From NCBI GenBank assembly GCA_964575675.1, contig CAZNRY010000134.1, positions 1 to 11,334 of the forward strand: 11,334 nucleotides of DNA. Reading direction: 5' to 3'. Of this stretch, positions 1 to 5,926 are shown in pieces. How positions within the stretch are numbered: position 1 is the first letter of the stretch; every line of letters begins with the position of its first letter. This stretch comes from CAZNRY01 sp964575675 (GTDB lineage: Bacteria > Eisenbacteria > RBG-16-71-46 > CAIMUX01 > VGJL01). A program made the translations under genes and the position numbers. A model generated the notes under the pieces. That model was not told where the DNA came from, ran no database searches, and was given only the letters and a program-made list of their open reading frames with translations.

Positions 1-1
1 G

Positions 2-2038
2 GAAGCCCAGGAGCGCGGAGGACAGCGGACGTGCCAGTCCCGCGCGTCCGTGCCGCCCGTCAGCTACCGGAGCACCCCCGTCGTCGGCGCGTTCTCCCGG
101 GTCGGGGACCGCTGGGGCGCTCTGCCCGTCGCGTACTTCGGCGAGCCCGGCCGCGCGGAGGAGGGTCTCCGTTCCTCCTTGAAGACGCCCAGAATGATCG
201 AGTTCTTCTCCAAGATCCTCGACTATCCGTATCCGTACGAGAAGTACACGCAGGTCGCGGTGCGCCACTTCATCTTCGGCGGGATGGAGAACACCTCGGC
301 GACGACGCAGACGGATGGAACGCTCCACGACCGCCGGGCAGCGCTCGACGTCTCGAGCGACGAGTTAGTTTCTCACGAGCTTGCCCACCAGTGGTTCGGC
401 GATCTCTTGACGTGCAAATCTTGGGCCCATGCGTGGCTGAACGAGGGATTCGCCACCTACTTCGAGGCCCTCTGGAGGGAAGAGGACCTGGGCCGCGCTG
501 AGTTCGACTACGAGATGTTGATGAACGCGGCGATGTACATGGCGGAGCCCTACAGGAGGGCGATCGTTTCGAACCGCTATGCCTATCCCCAAGATCTTTT
601 CGACATGCACCTCTACCCGAAGGGCGCGTGGGTTCTGCACATGTTGCGCCGCAGGCTCGGGGACGGCCTGTTCTGGAAGGCGCTGCGCCTCTACACCCGG
701 CGCCACGAGAAGGGGTGCGTCGAGACGATCGATTTCGTCCGCTCGCTCGAGGATGCCTCCGGCAAGAACCTCACCGGCTTCTTCGATCAGTGGGTCATGA
801 GCCCGGGACATCCCGAGATCGAGGGTTCCGCCGTCTGGGACGAGGCCGAAAAGCGGGTACAGGTATCGCTGAAGCAGACGCAGAAGATCGAGGGCGGCGT
901 GCCGGTATTCAAGATCCCCGTGAAGATCGAGTGCGCCGCAAAGGGTGGCCGGGTCGCCGGACAGACGTTCGAGATGGACAAGCTCGAGCAGACGTTCTAC
1001 ATCTCCGCGCCCGAGAGGCCGGTGTCCGTGGTCATCGACCCCGAGCTTGCGGTCCTCGCCACATGGAAGATCACCCGTCCCCTGGAGTGGCTCGAGGCCG
1101 CGCTCCTCGGCGACACGCGCAACGAGCGCGTCCCCGTGCGAGTGGACGCCGTGCGATCGCTTGCAGAGAAGCCGACGTACAAGGGCGAGACGATCCTCGG
1201 GCGCGTTCTCAAGGAGGATCCGTTCTGGGGCGTGCAGGCCGAGGCCGCCCGCGCCCTCGGATCGATCCGATCCCCTCACGCGCTGGAGATTCTCCTGAAG
1301 GCGGTCGATGTCAAGCACCCGAAAGCCCGCCGCGCCGTTGTCGCCGCCCTCGGCGCCTTCCGTTCGCGCCGGGCTGCCGAGGCGTTGCACCGCATTCTCT
1401 CCAAGGGCGATGCGAGCTATTTCGTCGAGGCGGACGCCGCCGCCGCCCTCGGCCGCACGGGCGAGCCCGGCGCGTCGAAAGTCTTGCGGTCGGTCCTCGC
1501 CCGCCCATCGTGGCACGACGTCATCGCAGCGCAGGCTGCCGACGGCCTCGCAGCGACGCGCGACGAATCCGTCGTCGACGACCTTCTCGGACTCGCCGCG
1601 GACCAGGGGCGCTACTGGCGCTGCCGTTTCACCGTCATGAACTCCCTGGCATCCCTCGGAGCGGCGCGGCCCAACCTCGCGCCGCGCATCGCCGAGGCGC
1701 TCGCGCGCTTCCTCGAGGACCCCGACATCCTGATCTCCTTTCGCGTCGCCGGCGCCATGGTCTCTCTCGGGCACGAGTCGTCCGTGCCGGCGCTCCGAAG
1801 GGCCGCGTCCGCCACGCCGGATCCCCGCACGGCCAATCGCTACCTCATGGCGATCGAGGATCTCGCGGCCCAGCGCAAGAGGGGCGAGGATGTCGACAAA
1901 CTCCGCGGCGAGATCGACAAGATGCGGGACGAGGCGAAGGAGATGCGCGAGGCGCTCCAGAAGCTCGAGCAGAGTGGCCTGCCGCGAACGGGAAGCCGGA
2001 CCAAGAGCCGCGCGCGACGATCGGGCGGACACGGATAG
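2..2038 (+). CDS. M1-family zinc aminopeptidase with C-terminal HEAT repeats (5' partial)
   Basis: Metallo-aminopeptidase that removes N-terminal residues from peptides. The frame is open to the left edge, so the N-terminal beta-domain and any signal peptide lie outside the window; the GTG at 50 is not a credible start because M1-like sequence (PPVSY...VVGAF) continues across it. Visible M1 hallmarks are the exopeptidase motif GGMEN (278-292), the zinc motif HELAH (from 374), the third ligand in NEGFATYFE exactly 18 residues later, and the Tyr region LYPKGAWVLHMLR (about 610-648) that carries the transition-state Tyr in this family. From about 1090 to 1840 come alpha-helical HEAT-type repeats with recurring A-x-x-A-L-G patterns. 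A charged Lys/Glu heptad-like segment (about 1850-1975) looks like a coiled coil, followed by a basic tail ending in TAG. HEAT repeats suggest a protein-interaction or scaffold role, which is inference. It converges on dinB, with 64 nt between the stops. Confidence 0.92.
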   Translation, partial: EAQERGGQRTCQSRASVPPVSYRSTPVVGAFSRVGDRWGALPVAYFGEPGRAEEGLRSSLKTPRMIEFFSKILDYPYPYEKYTQVAVRHFIFGGMENTSATTQTDGTLHDRRAALDVSSDELVSHELAHQWFGDLLTCKSWAHAWLNEGFATYFEALWREEDLGRAEFDYEMLMNAAMYMAEPYRRAIVSNRYAYPQDLFDMHLYPKGAWVLHMLRRRLGDGLFWKALRLYTRRHEKGCVETIDFVRSLEDASGKNLTGFFDQWVMSPGHPEIEGSAVWDEAEKRVQVSLKQTQKIEGGVPVFKIPVKIECAAKGGRVAGQTFEMDKLEQTFYISAPERPVSVVIDPELAVLATWKITRPLEWLEAALLGDTRNERVPVRVDAVRSLAEKPTYKGETILGRVLKEDPFWGVQAEAARALGSIRSPHALEILLKAVDVKHPKARRAVVAALGAFRSRRAAEALHRILSKGDASYFVEADAAAALGRTGEPGASKVLRSVLARPSWHDVIAAQAADGLAATRDESVVDDLLGLAADQGRYWRCRFTVMNSLASLGAARPNLAPRIAEALARFLEDPDILISFRVAGAMVSLGHESSVPALRRAASATPDPRTANRYLMAIEDLAAQRKRGEDVDKLRGEIDKMRDEAKEMREALQKLEQSGLPRTGSRTKSRARRSGGHG

Positions 2039-2069
2039 CCCGCGCGCGGAAGACGCCCCGAGATGAGGC

Positions 2070-2100
2070 CGCGGCGCGCCACCGCTCTTCCCCCGCCGCG
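2070..2100. terminator. GC-rich inverted repeat between convergent genes
   Basis: A perfect 7-bp inverted repeat, CGCGGCG (2070-2076) and CGCCGCG (2094-2100), with a 17-nt loop, sits in the 64-nt gap between the aminopeptidase stop and the dinB stop. The position fits a shared bidirectional terminator, but neither strand has a T-tract, so termination is uncertain. In DNA this GC-rich, such repeats also arise by chance. Confidence 0.25.
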
Positions 2101-2102
2101 CG

Positions 2103-3392
2103 TTACTTCGTCAGGCTCGGGGTCCGCAGGACATAGCCGTGCGGATCGCGGCGCAGCTTCTCGAACAGGTCGAGGCTCGCCCCCCCCATGAGTGATGCGA
2201 AACCGAAACGATCCCGCACGCGGTCGATCCCCGCCTCGAGATCGGCCTGCCGCACGCCGCCGTCGAACTCGAGGAGGCTCAGCTGCTCCCCCGCCGCCGC
2301 CCCGAAGTTCGATAGCTCCACGCCGATGTTGCGCACCGCCGCGCGCCGCGTGAAGAGCGACGCGAAGAGCATCTCGGCGCGGGCGTAGATCTGCTTGTCC
2401 ACCGCGGTGGGAACGGGAAACGAATCGCGACGCGCGCACGACTCGCCGTCGTCATAGCGCAAGCGGACGGCGACCGTGCGTCCCGCGAGACCGAGGCGGC
2501 GCATCTCCCGCCCCGCCCGCCCCGCCAGGTAGTGAAGCATGGCGGCCAGCTCCCGCCGCTCGATCGTCGGATGGTGGAAGGACGTTTCGCGGCGGATCGA
2601 TCCGGGGATCTCGCGCGCGCTCACGACGCGTGTGTCGCGACCCCACGCCCGCTCCCACAAAGCACGCCCCAGCACCCGCCCGAAGAGGCCGTGGAGGGCC
2701 TGCTCCGGCAGCTCGCGGAGCTGCCCGACGGTGCGAATGTTCAACCTCCAGAGGGTCGGTCCGACGGCGTGCCCGACGCCCGGCAGGTCGCCGATCGGAC
2801 GGGAGAGGACAAACGCCTCTTCTTCCCCCGGCATCCTGATCCCGAGCCCGTCGGGCTTGACGGTCTTCGTCACCATCTTGGCGATCATCCGATTCGTTCC
2901 GATCCCGACCGAGACGGCGAGACCCGTCGCCGCGTGGATCTCGGCGCGCAGCCGCCGCGCCGCCTCCTCGTAGGAGCCGTGAACTCGCTCGGTGCCCGAG
3001 AGATCGAGGTACGCCTCGTCGAGGAAGGTCTCCATCGACGGCGCATATCGCGAGGCGACATCGAAGATCCGCTCGGCGAAGCAGCGGTAGATCTGCGCGT
3101 GCCCGTCGAGGACCACGGCATCGGGGCACAGTCGGCGCGCCTCCGAGAGGCGCATGCCCGCCCTGCAGCCGCGCCCGCGCGCCTCGTAGGAGCAGGAGGC
3201 AATGACCCCTGCGCCGACGATGACCGCCCTCCCTCGCAGCCGCGGGTCGCGGAGCTGCTCGATCGACGCAAAGAACGCGTCGATGTCGAGGTGGAGGATC
3301 GCGGGATGCGCCCCCCACCCGGAACTCGCGCCGCTGCTCCGGTTCGAGAGGTCCGTGGGGGGGCAAGCGATCGGTTCGGCTGGCTCGAACAT
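2103..3392 (-). CDS. dinB: Y-family translesion DNA polymerase IV (DinB/UmuC-type)
   Basis: Error-prone polymerase that copies past damaged bases; 429 aa. The order is an about 30-residue Ser/Pro-rich N-terminal extension, a palm starting LDIDAFFASIE with catalytic Asp36 and steric-gate Phe41, then a second metal-binding pair Asp125-Glu126 (FLDEAYLD; the usual SIDE motif has FL in place of SI). A helix-hairpin-helix thumb (PIGDLPGVGHAVG) and a little-finger domain follow. Near the C-terminus QLSLLEF resembles a beta-clamp binding motif, and the tail contains RVRDRFGFASLMGG. All three catalytic carboxylates are present, so this is an active polymerase and not an ImuB-like inactive homologue. 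The ATG at 3392 is fixed by a strong AAGGAGG (3398-3404) five bases upstream. Its own promoter, with a nested LexA operator, lies just upstream. It is last in the SOS block, after the DUF167 gene. Confidence 0.96.
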   Translation of the reverse strand: MFEPAEPIACPPTDLSNRSSGASSGWGAHPAILHLDIDAFFASIEQLRDPRLRGRAVIVGAGVIASCSYEARGRGCRAGMRLSEARRLCPDAVVLDGHAQIYRCFAERIFDVASRYAPSMETFLDEAYLDLSGTERVHGSYEEAARRLRAEIHAATGLAVSVGIGTNRMIAKMVTKTVKPDGLGIRMPGEEEAFVLSRPIGDLPGVGHAVGPTLWRLNIRTVGQLRELPEQALHGLFGRVLGRALWERAWGRDTRVVSAREIPGSIRRETSFHHPTIERRELAAMLHYLAGRAGREMRRLGLAGRTVAVRLRYDDGESCARRDSFPVPTAVDKQIYARAEMLFASLFTRRAAVRNIGVELSNFGAAAGEQLSLLEFDGGVRQADLEAGIDRVRDRFGFASLMGGASLDLFEKLRRDPHGYVLRTPSLTK

Positions 3393-3397
3393 GGCTG

Positions 3398-3404
3398 CCT
3401 CCTT
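3398..3404 (-). promoter_or_regulatory. dinB ribosome binding site
   Basis: Minus-strand AAGGAGG is an almost ideal Shine-Dalgarno sequence, five bases before the dinB ATG. It supports the start at 3392 and hence the N-terminal extension ahead of the polymerase palm. Confidence 0.8.
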
Positions 3405-3418
3405 CCAGGTTCGAGATG

Positions 3419-3447
3419 AATATGCCGAACGTATGTTCGTGTGTCAA
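3419..3447 (-). promoter_or_regulatory. dinB promoter, sigma70-like, SOS-regulated
   Basis: Read on the minus strand: -35 TTGACA (3447-3442, perfect consensus), a 17-nt spacer, and -10 CATATT (3424-3419, 4 of 6). The expected transcription start is near 3412, giving a leader of about 20 nt. The spacer is almost entirely occupied by a LexA operator, so bound LexA would block RNA polymerase. The TGA stop of the upstream DUF167 gene (3446-3444) lies inside the -35 hexamer. Confidence 0.75.
3426..3439. promoter_or_regulatory. LexA operator (SOS box) of dinB
   Basis: CGAAC-GTAT-GTTCG is a perfect palindrome in its five-base arms and matches the GAAC-N4-GTTC type of LexA box known from Bacillus and other Gram-positive bacteria. 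It lies between the -35 and -10 of dinB. The LexA protein is encoded about 700 bp upstream, and an operator of the same form lies in the lexA promoter. Confidence 0.88.
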
Positions 3448-3773
3448 GGATTCTCGGGCGGAGCCTCCAGATGAGCCGCAAGCCTCCGCCCGCATTCCGC
3501 CGGGGAGATCCCATCGAGCCGAACGATCTTGTCCTGGGAGGCGGCGCCCGAGGCGACCGCGATAGACGACGGAGGGAGATCCAGCAATCGAGCGAGAAGG
3601 CGGCGGACGGCGTCGTTGGCCTTACCGCGCTCGGGCGGAGCCTGGACGGACAGTTTGACGCCGCCGGCGTGAGCCCCTATCAATCGCTCCTCGCGGGCCT
3701 TGGGCTTGACCCGTACACGAAGGAGGCACCCTCCCGCGCAGGGAAGGATCTCGAGTGGGGCGAATCGGGCCAT
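3444..3773 (-). CDS. DUF167 / YggU-family protein
   Basis: Small protein of 109 aa in the widespread DUF167 (YggU) family, whose biochemical role is not established. The family pattern is clear: LRVRVKPKARE near residue 17, a central VKLSVQAPPERGKANDAV (Pro-x-x-G-x-A-N), and a later segment with the form VASGAASQDKIVRLDG. The usual length is about 95-110 aa, so the gene is intact. No Shine-Dalgarno precedes the ATG, but a -10-like TAGAAT stands six bases before it, suggesting a leaderless transcript. It lies 100 nt downstream of the small ORF that follows lexA, and its TGA falls inside the dinB -35 box. Whether it belongs functionally to the SOS block or is only a neighbour cannot be told from the sequence. 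Confidence 0.88.
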   Translation of the reverse strand: MARFAPLEILPCAGGCLLRVRVKPKAREERLIGAHAGGVKLSVQAPPERGKANDAVRRLLARLLDLPPSSIAVASGAASQDKIVRLDGISPAECGRRLAAHLEAPPENP

Positions 3774-3779
3774 GCGACG

Positions 3780-3809
3780 ATTCTACCCGTTCGTGACCGG
3801 GGTTGATAA
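3780..3809 (-). promoter_or_regulatory. Candidate leaderless promoter of the DUF167 gene
   Basis: On the minus strand, TTATCA (3809-3804, 4 of 6 to TTGACA), an 18-nt spacer and TAGAAT (3785-3780, 5 of 6 to TATAAT) end six bases before the ATG at 3773. Transcription would start at or next to the A of the start codon. This agrees with the absence of a ribosome binding site. A second hairpin-like repeat nearby (about 3815-3831) has no T-tract. Confidence 0.42.
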
Positions 3810-3873
3810 GCGCTCCGGGACGGCGGCCCGGCAGATCCAGGCTGCGGGTCCCGAAATGTGCGAAGAACCGGCA

Positions 3874-4128
3874 TCACCCCTCGAACATCACGTACTCGAG
3901 ACGCCAGGTGAGATCCCCCGTGTCGAAGCAAAGCTGGTAGACATCTCCGCTGTCGGCCGTCACCGAGAAATAGCAGAGACGGTGGCGGCCGCGCGCATCC
4001 TGCCAACGCGTGTTCACATTGCGGACTTTCCTCACCTCGGATCCCCGTCGAAAGACCAGGGGCGTGACTATTCCTCCCTGAAAGTCGGCGCGGACCTTGA
4101 CGGCCTCATCGATCGGCTCCCACCGCAT
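3874..4128 (-). CDS. Small SOS-linked hypothetical protein, DUF6504-like
   Basis: Predicted protein of 84 aa; function unknown. It starts 32 nt after the lexA stop on the same strand, with only a weak GGGGA before the ATG, so it is probably co-transcribed with lexA and thus SOS-induced. Visible pattern: PIDEAVKV near the N-terminus, then LVFRRGSEVRKVRNVNTRW, a Tyr-Phe strand (CYFSV), and SGDVYQLCFDTGDLTWRLE at the C-terminus. The order (hydrophobic plus basic strand, V-x-x-V-x-x-RW, Y-F-x-V, G-x-V-Y-x-L, W-x-L-E) resembles DUF6504. As I recall, members of that family sit beside dnaE2/imuB-type mutagenesis genes in actinobacteria. No signal peptide, membrane segment or catalytic motif is visible. 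A small beta-rich binding domain is the best guess. Reality as a gene is likely from operon position and conserved-looking pattern; the family match was made by eye. Confidence 0.72.
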   Translation of the reverse strand: MRWEPIDEAVKVRADFQGGIVTPLVFRRGSEVRKVRNVNTRWQDARGRHRLCYFSVTADSGDVYQLCFDTGDLTWRLEYVMFEG

Positions 4129-4160
4129 CGGAGATCCCCAGCGAGATCGGCGGGCGCGGA

Positions 4161-4757
4161 TCAGTAGCGGCGGAGGATAGCGACGACCTTGCCGCCGATG
4201 CGCAGATGAACATCCTTGAGCGTGAAGCTCATCGGGTCATAGGCGGGGTTTGCCGGACGCAGCTCGATTCCGTCGCGGTGCCGGTGGTATCGCTTCACCG
4301 TCGCCTCCTGCTCCTCGCCAACGTAGGCCACAACCAACTCTCCCGAGGCCACATCCTCGCACGGCTGCACGATCGCGAGATCCCCCTCGTGGATCCCCGC
4401 CTCGATCATGCTATCGCCAACGACCCGCACGGCGAAGGCCCCCTCCCCGCCGATTCGATCCCAGCGGACGTGGTCCTCGATGTTTTCGACCGCCGTGATC
4501 GGGGCTCCGGCCGCGACGCGGCCGACAATGGGCACTCCCTGGTCGAACCGGAGAGAATCGGCCGGCGCGTAGTAGCGTCCATGCCGTTTCAACGCCCCCT
4601 TCGAGGCCAGCGCCTCGAGGTGCTGGCTCACCGTCGCGGGGGAACTCAGTCCAAAGTGGGCCCCGATCTCGCGGTAGGAAGGGAAGCGCCCGTCCCGCGC
4701 GATCAAACGAAGGATAAAGCTCAGGATCTCGTGCTGTCGCTTGGTCAGGCTGCGCAC
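4161..4757 (-). CDS. lexA: LexA repressor, SOS master regulator
   Basis: Represses DNA-damage genes and cleaves itself when RecA is activated; 198 aa, a normal length. The N-terminal winged helix (about 1-66) opens LTKRQHEILSFI and has the recognition helix SSPATVSQHLEAL, close to the SSSTVHGHL type of Gram-positive LexA, which binds GAAC-N4-GTTC. The C-terminal peptidase domain shows the Ala83-Gly84 cleavage site (RVAAGAP), nucleophile Ser116 (GDSMIEAGI) and general-base Lys155 (ATVKRY), so self-cleavage should work. It starts with GTG, supported by AGGAGG (4763-4768) five bases upstream, with no alternative in-frame start nearby. A matching operator lies in its own promoter about 185 bp upstream, implying autoregulation. 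The leader of about 170 nt is unusually long and carries a terminator-like hairpin. A small ORF follows 32 nt after the stop. Confidence 0.97.
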   Translation of the reverse strand: MRSLTKRQHEILSFILRLIARDGRFPSYREIGAHFGLSSPATVSQHLEALASKGALKRHGRYYAPADSLRFDQGVPIVGRVAAGAPITAVENIEDHVRWDRIGGEGAFAVRVVGDSMIEAGIHEGDLAIVQPCEDVASGELVVAYVGEEQEATVKRYHRHRDGIELRPANPAYDPMSFTLKDVHLRIGGKVVAILRRY

Positions 4758-4762
4758 GTTCG

Positions 4763-4768
4763 CCTCCT
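4763..4768 (-). promoter_or_regulatory. lexA ribosome binding site
   Basis: Minus-strand AGGAGG five bases before the GTG codon at 4757. It decides this start, since no ATG is available in frame nearby. Confidence 0.75.
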
Positions 4769-4841
4769 CACGATGACCTCAGGATGCCGGAACCCATCCG
4801 GACGACAACGCGCCGGTCTGCGCGCATGTCGCTACATCGCG

Positions 4842-4915
4842 AAAAACGGGTAACCGGGCGGAACGCCGCTTGCGTCGGGGGGACAGCAGTGGGCCGGCAT
4901 CCCCGCCCGGTCCCG
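4842..4915 (-). terminator. Terminator-like hairpin in the lexA leader (possible attenuator)
   Basis: On the minus strand the left arm CGGGACCGGGCGG (4915-4903) pairs with CCGCCCGG (4861-4854), T4853 and CCCG (4850-4847), leaving a two-base bulge (4852-4851). Five Ts (4846-4842) follow at once. This is 13 base pairs, nearly all G-C, with a 41-nt loop that holds a smaller hairpin, ACGC (4875-4872) with GCGT (4866-4863). An alternative hairpin, GCGG (4869-4866) with CCGC (4861-4858), would break the main stem. It lies downstream of the lexA promoter and upstream of lexA, so it would end or attenuate lexA transcription, or stop read-through from lipA. The long loop is atypical for an intrinsic terminator. 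Confidence 0.42.
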
Positions 4916-4934
4916 TTCATCGCACTCAAAGACG

Positions 4935-4964
4935 AGAATACCGAACGAGCGTTCGGATCGTCAA
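4935..4964 (-). promoter_or_regulatory. lexA promoter, sigma70-like, autoregulated
   Basis: On the minus strand: -35 TTGACG (4964-4959, 5 of 6), an 18-nt spacer, and -10 TATTCT (4940-4935, 4 of 6). The expected start is near 4928. A run of seven As (4976-4970 region) just upstream of the -35 could act as an UP element; it stands out in such GC-rich DNA and also encodes Lys-Lys near the end of LipA. The LexA operator fills the spacer. The lipA TGA stop (4963-4961) lies inside the -35 box. Confidence 0.72.
4941..4956. promoter_or_regulatory. LexA operator (SOS box) of lexA
   Basis: CCGAAC-GAGC-GTTCGG (plus strand) has perfect six-base palindromic arms around a four-base centre, the GAAC-N4-GTTC LexA box. 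It touches the -10 hexamer at exactly the same distance as the dinB operator does. Its position implies negative autoregulation of lexA. Confidence 0.88.
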
Positions 4965-5926
4965 GCGGTTTTTTTGTGGGTCTCGAGAGGCGTGGCGAGG
5001 CGCCCGGATGCCTCCCCCGCTTCGGGGGCGGCCGGGCCCGGGGGCGCGAGCGCCCGCTCGGCATGGTAGGAGGAGCGGACGAGCGGCCCGCTCTCGATGT
5101 GCCGGAAGCCGATCATTCGCGCCGCCTTGCGGTATCGCTCGAACTCATCCGGAGGCACCCAGCGCATGACCGGCAGGTGCCGCCGGGTCGGCTGCAAATA
5201 CTGCCCGATCGTCGCAATGTCACAGCCGGCGGAGTGCAGGTCCCGGAGCGCACCGAGAACCTCATCCTCTTCCTCCCCGAGGCCCACCATCAGACTCGAC
5301 TTCGTCAAGAGACCGCGGCTCTTCGCCCGGGAAAGAACCCACAGGGAGCGGGCGTAGTTCGCCTGAGGGCGAACCTTTCGGTAGAGGCGGGGCACCGTCT
5401 CGACGTTGTGATTCAGGACGTCAGGATTCTCATCGAGGACGATGTCCAGAGCCTCCCGGTCACCCATGAAATCGGGGATCAGGACCTCGACACTCACCCC
5501 GGGACTGCGACGCCGCACCGCACGGATCGTGGCCGCGAAAATCGAAGCGCCCCCGTCCGACAGCTCGTCCCGGTTGACCGACGTGATCACCGCATGAAGG
5601 ATCGGCATCGAGGCGACGGCCTCGGCCACCCTCTCGGGTTCCTCCCGATCCAACTCGGTCGGCCGTCCCGTCTTGACGGCACAGAAGCCGCATCCCCGCG
5701 TGCACACGTCCCCCAAGATCATGAAGGTTGCCGTGCCGGCCCCCCAACACTCGCCGATGTTCGGACATCGGGCGCTCTCGCACACCGTGTGGAGGCGGTT
5801 TCCGCTCACGATCTTCCGGGTCGCCGCGAAGGCCCCCTGCTGTGGCAGCCGGACCTTCAGCCATTCGGGGCGCCGCAGGCGGTCGGTGTTGTCGGGCAAT
5901 CGCTCCTTCCCGCCTCTGTCCTTCAC
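4961..5926 (-). CDS. lipA: Lipoyl synthase
   Basis: Radical-SAM enzyme that inserts two sulfur atoms into the octanoyl chain on lipoyl domains, completing lipoate on E2; cytoplasmic, 321 aa. Both iron-sulfur clusters are recognisable: the auxiliary cluster CESARCPNIGEC (Cys49, Cys54, Cys60) and the radical-SAM cluster CTRGCGFC (Cys75, Cys79, Cys82). The conserved RSSYHAE (from Arg284) carries the serine that ligates the auxiliary cluster. A tail of about 30 Ala/Pro/Glu-rich residues follows and is probably disordered. The GTG start overlaps the E2 stop as GTGA, typical of translational coupling; there is no separate Shine-Dalgarno. A TTG ten codons in, preceded by GGAAGGAG, is a weaker alternative start. 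It is the last gene of the operon and its TGA lies inside the lexA -35 box. Confidence 0.97.
   Translation of the reverse strand: MKDRGGKERLPDNTDRLRRPEWLKVRLPQQGAFAATRKIVSGNRLHTVCESARCPNIGECWGAGTATFMILGDVCTRGCGFCAVKTGRPTELDREEPERVAEAVASMPILHAVITSVNRDELSDGGASIFAATIRAVRRRSPGVSVEVLIPDFMGDREALDIVLDENPDVLNHNVETVPRLYRKVRPQANYARSLWVLSRAKSRGLLTKSSLMVGLGEEEDEVLGALRDLHSAGCDIATIGQYLQPTRRHLPVMRWVPPDEFERYRKAARMIGFRHIESGPLVRSSYHAERALAPPGPAAPEAGEASGRLATPLETHKKTA

Noticed and set aside
2..60. A possible frameshift at the left end of the aminopeptidase
   Set aside because: The sequence before the GTG at 50 lacks an obvious M1 match, but the PPVSY...VVGAF segment aligns in the same frame and the frame is open to the edge. 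Truncation by the window is enough to explain it.
365..2032. A 555-codon open frame on the minus strand across the aminopeptidase
   Set aside because: It is antisense to a gene with clear M1 motifs. High G+C makes stops rare in the opposite frames, and the translation shows no recognisable domain and is rich in Arg, Gly and Leu.
2103..3392. ImuB-like inactive polymerase instead of DinB
   Set aside because: All three catalytic acidic residues and the steric-gate Phe are present, which ImuB proteins lack.
3815..3831. CCGGG and CCCGG inverted repeat upstream of the DUF167 gene as a terminator
   Set aside because: Only five base pairs, no T-tract on either strand, and such repeats are expected by chance at this G+C.
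4966..4975. Run of seven Ts on the plus strand as a terminator
   Set aside because: No plus-strand gene precedes it and no stem lies before it. On the minus strand it is an A-run within lipA, just upstream of the lexA -35.
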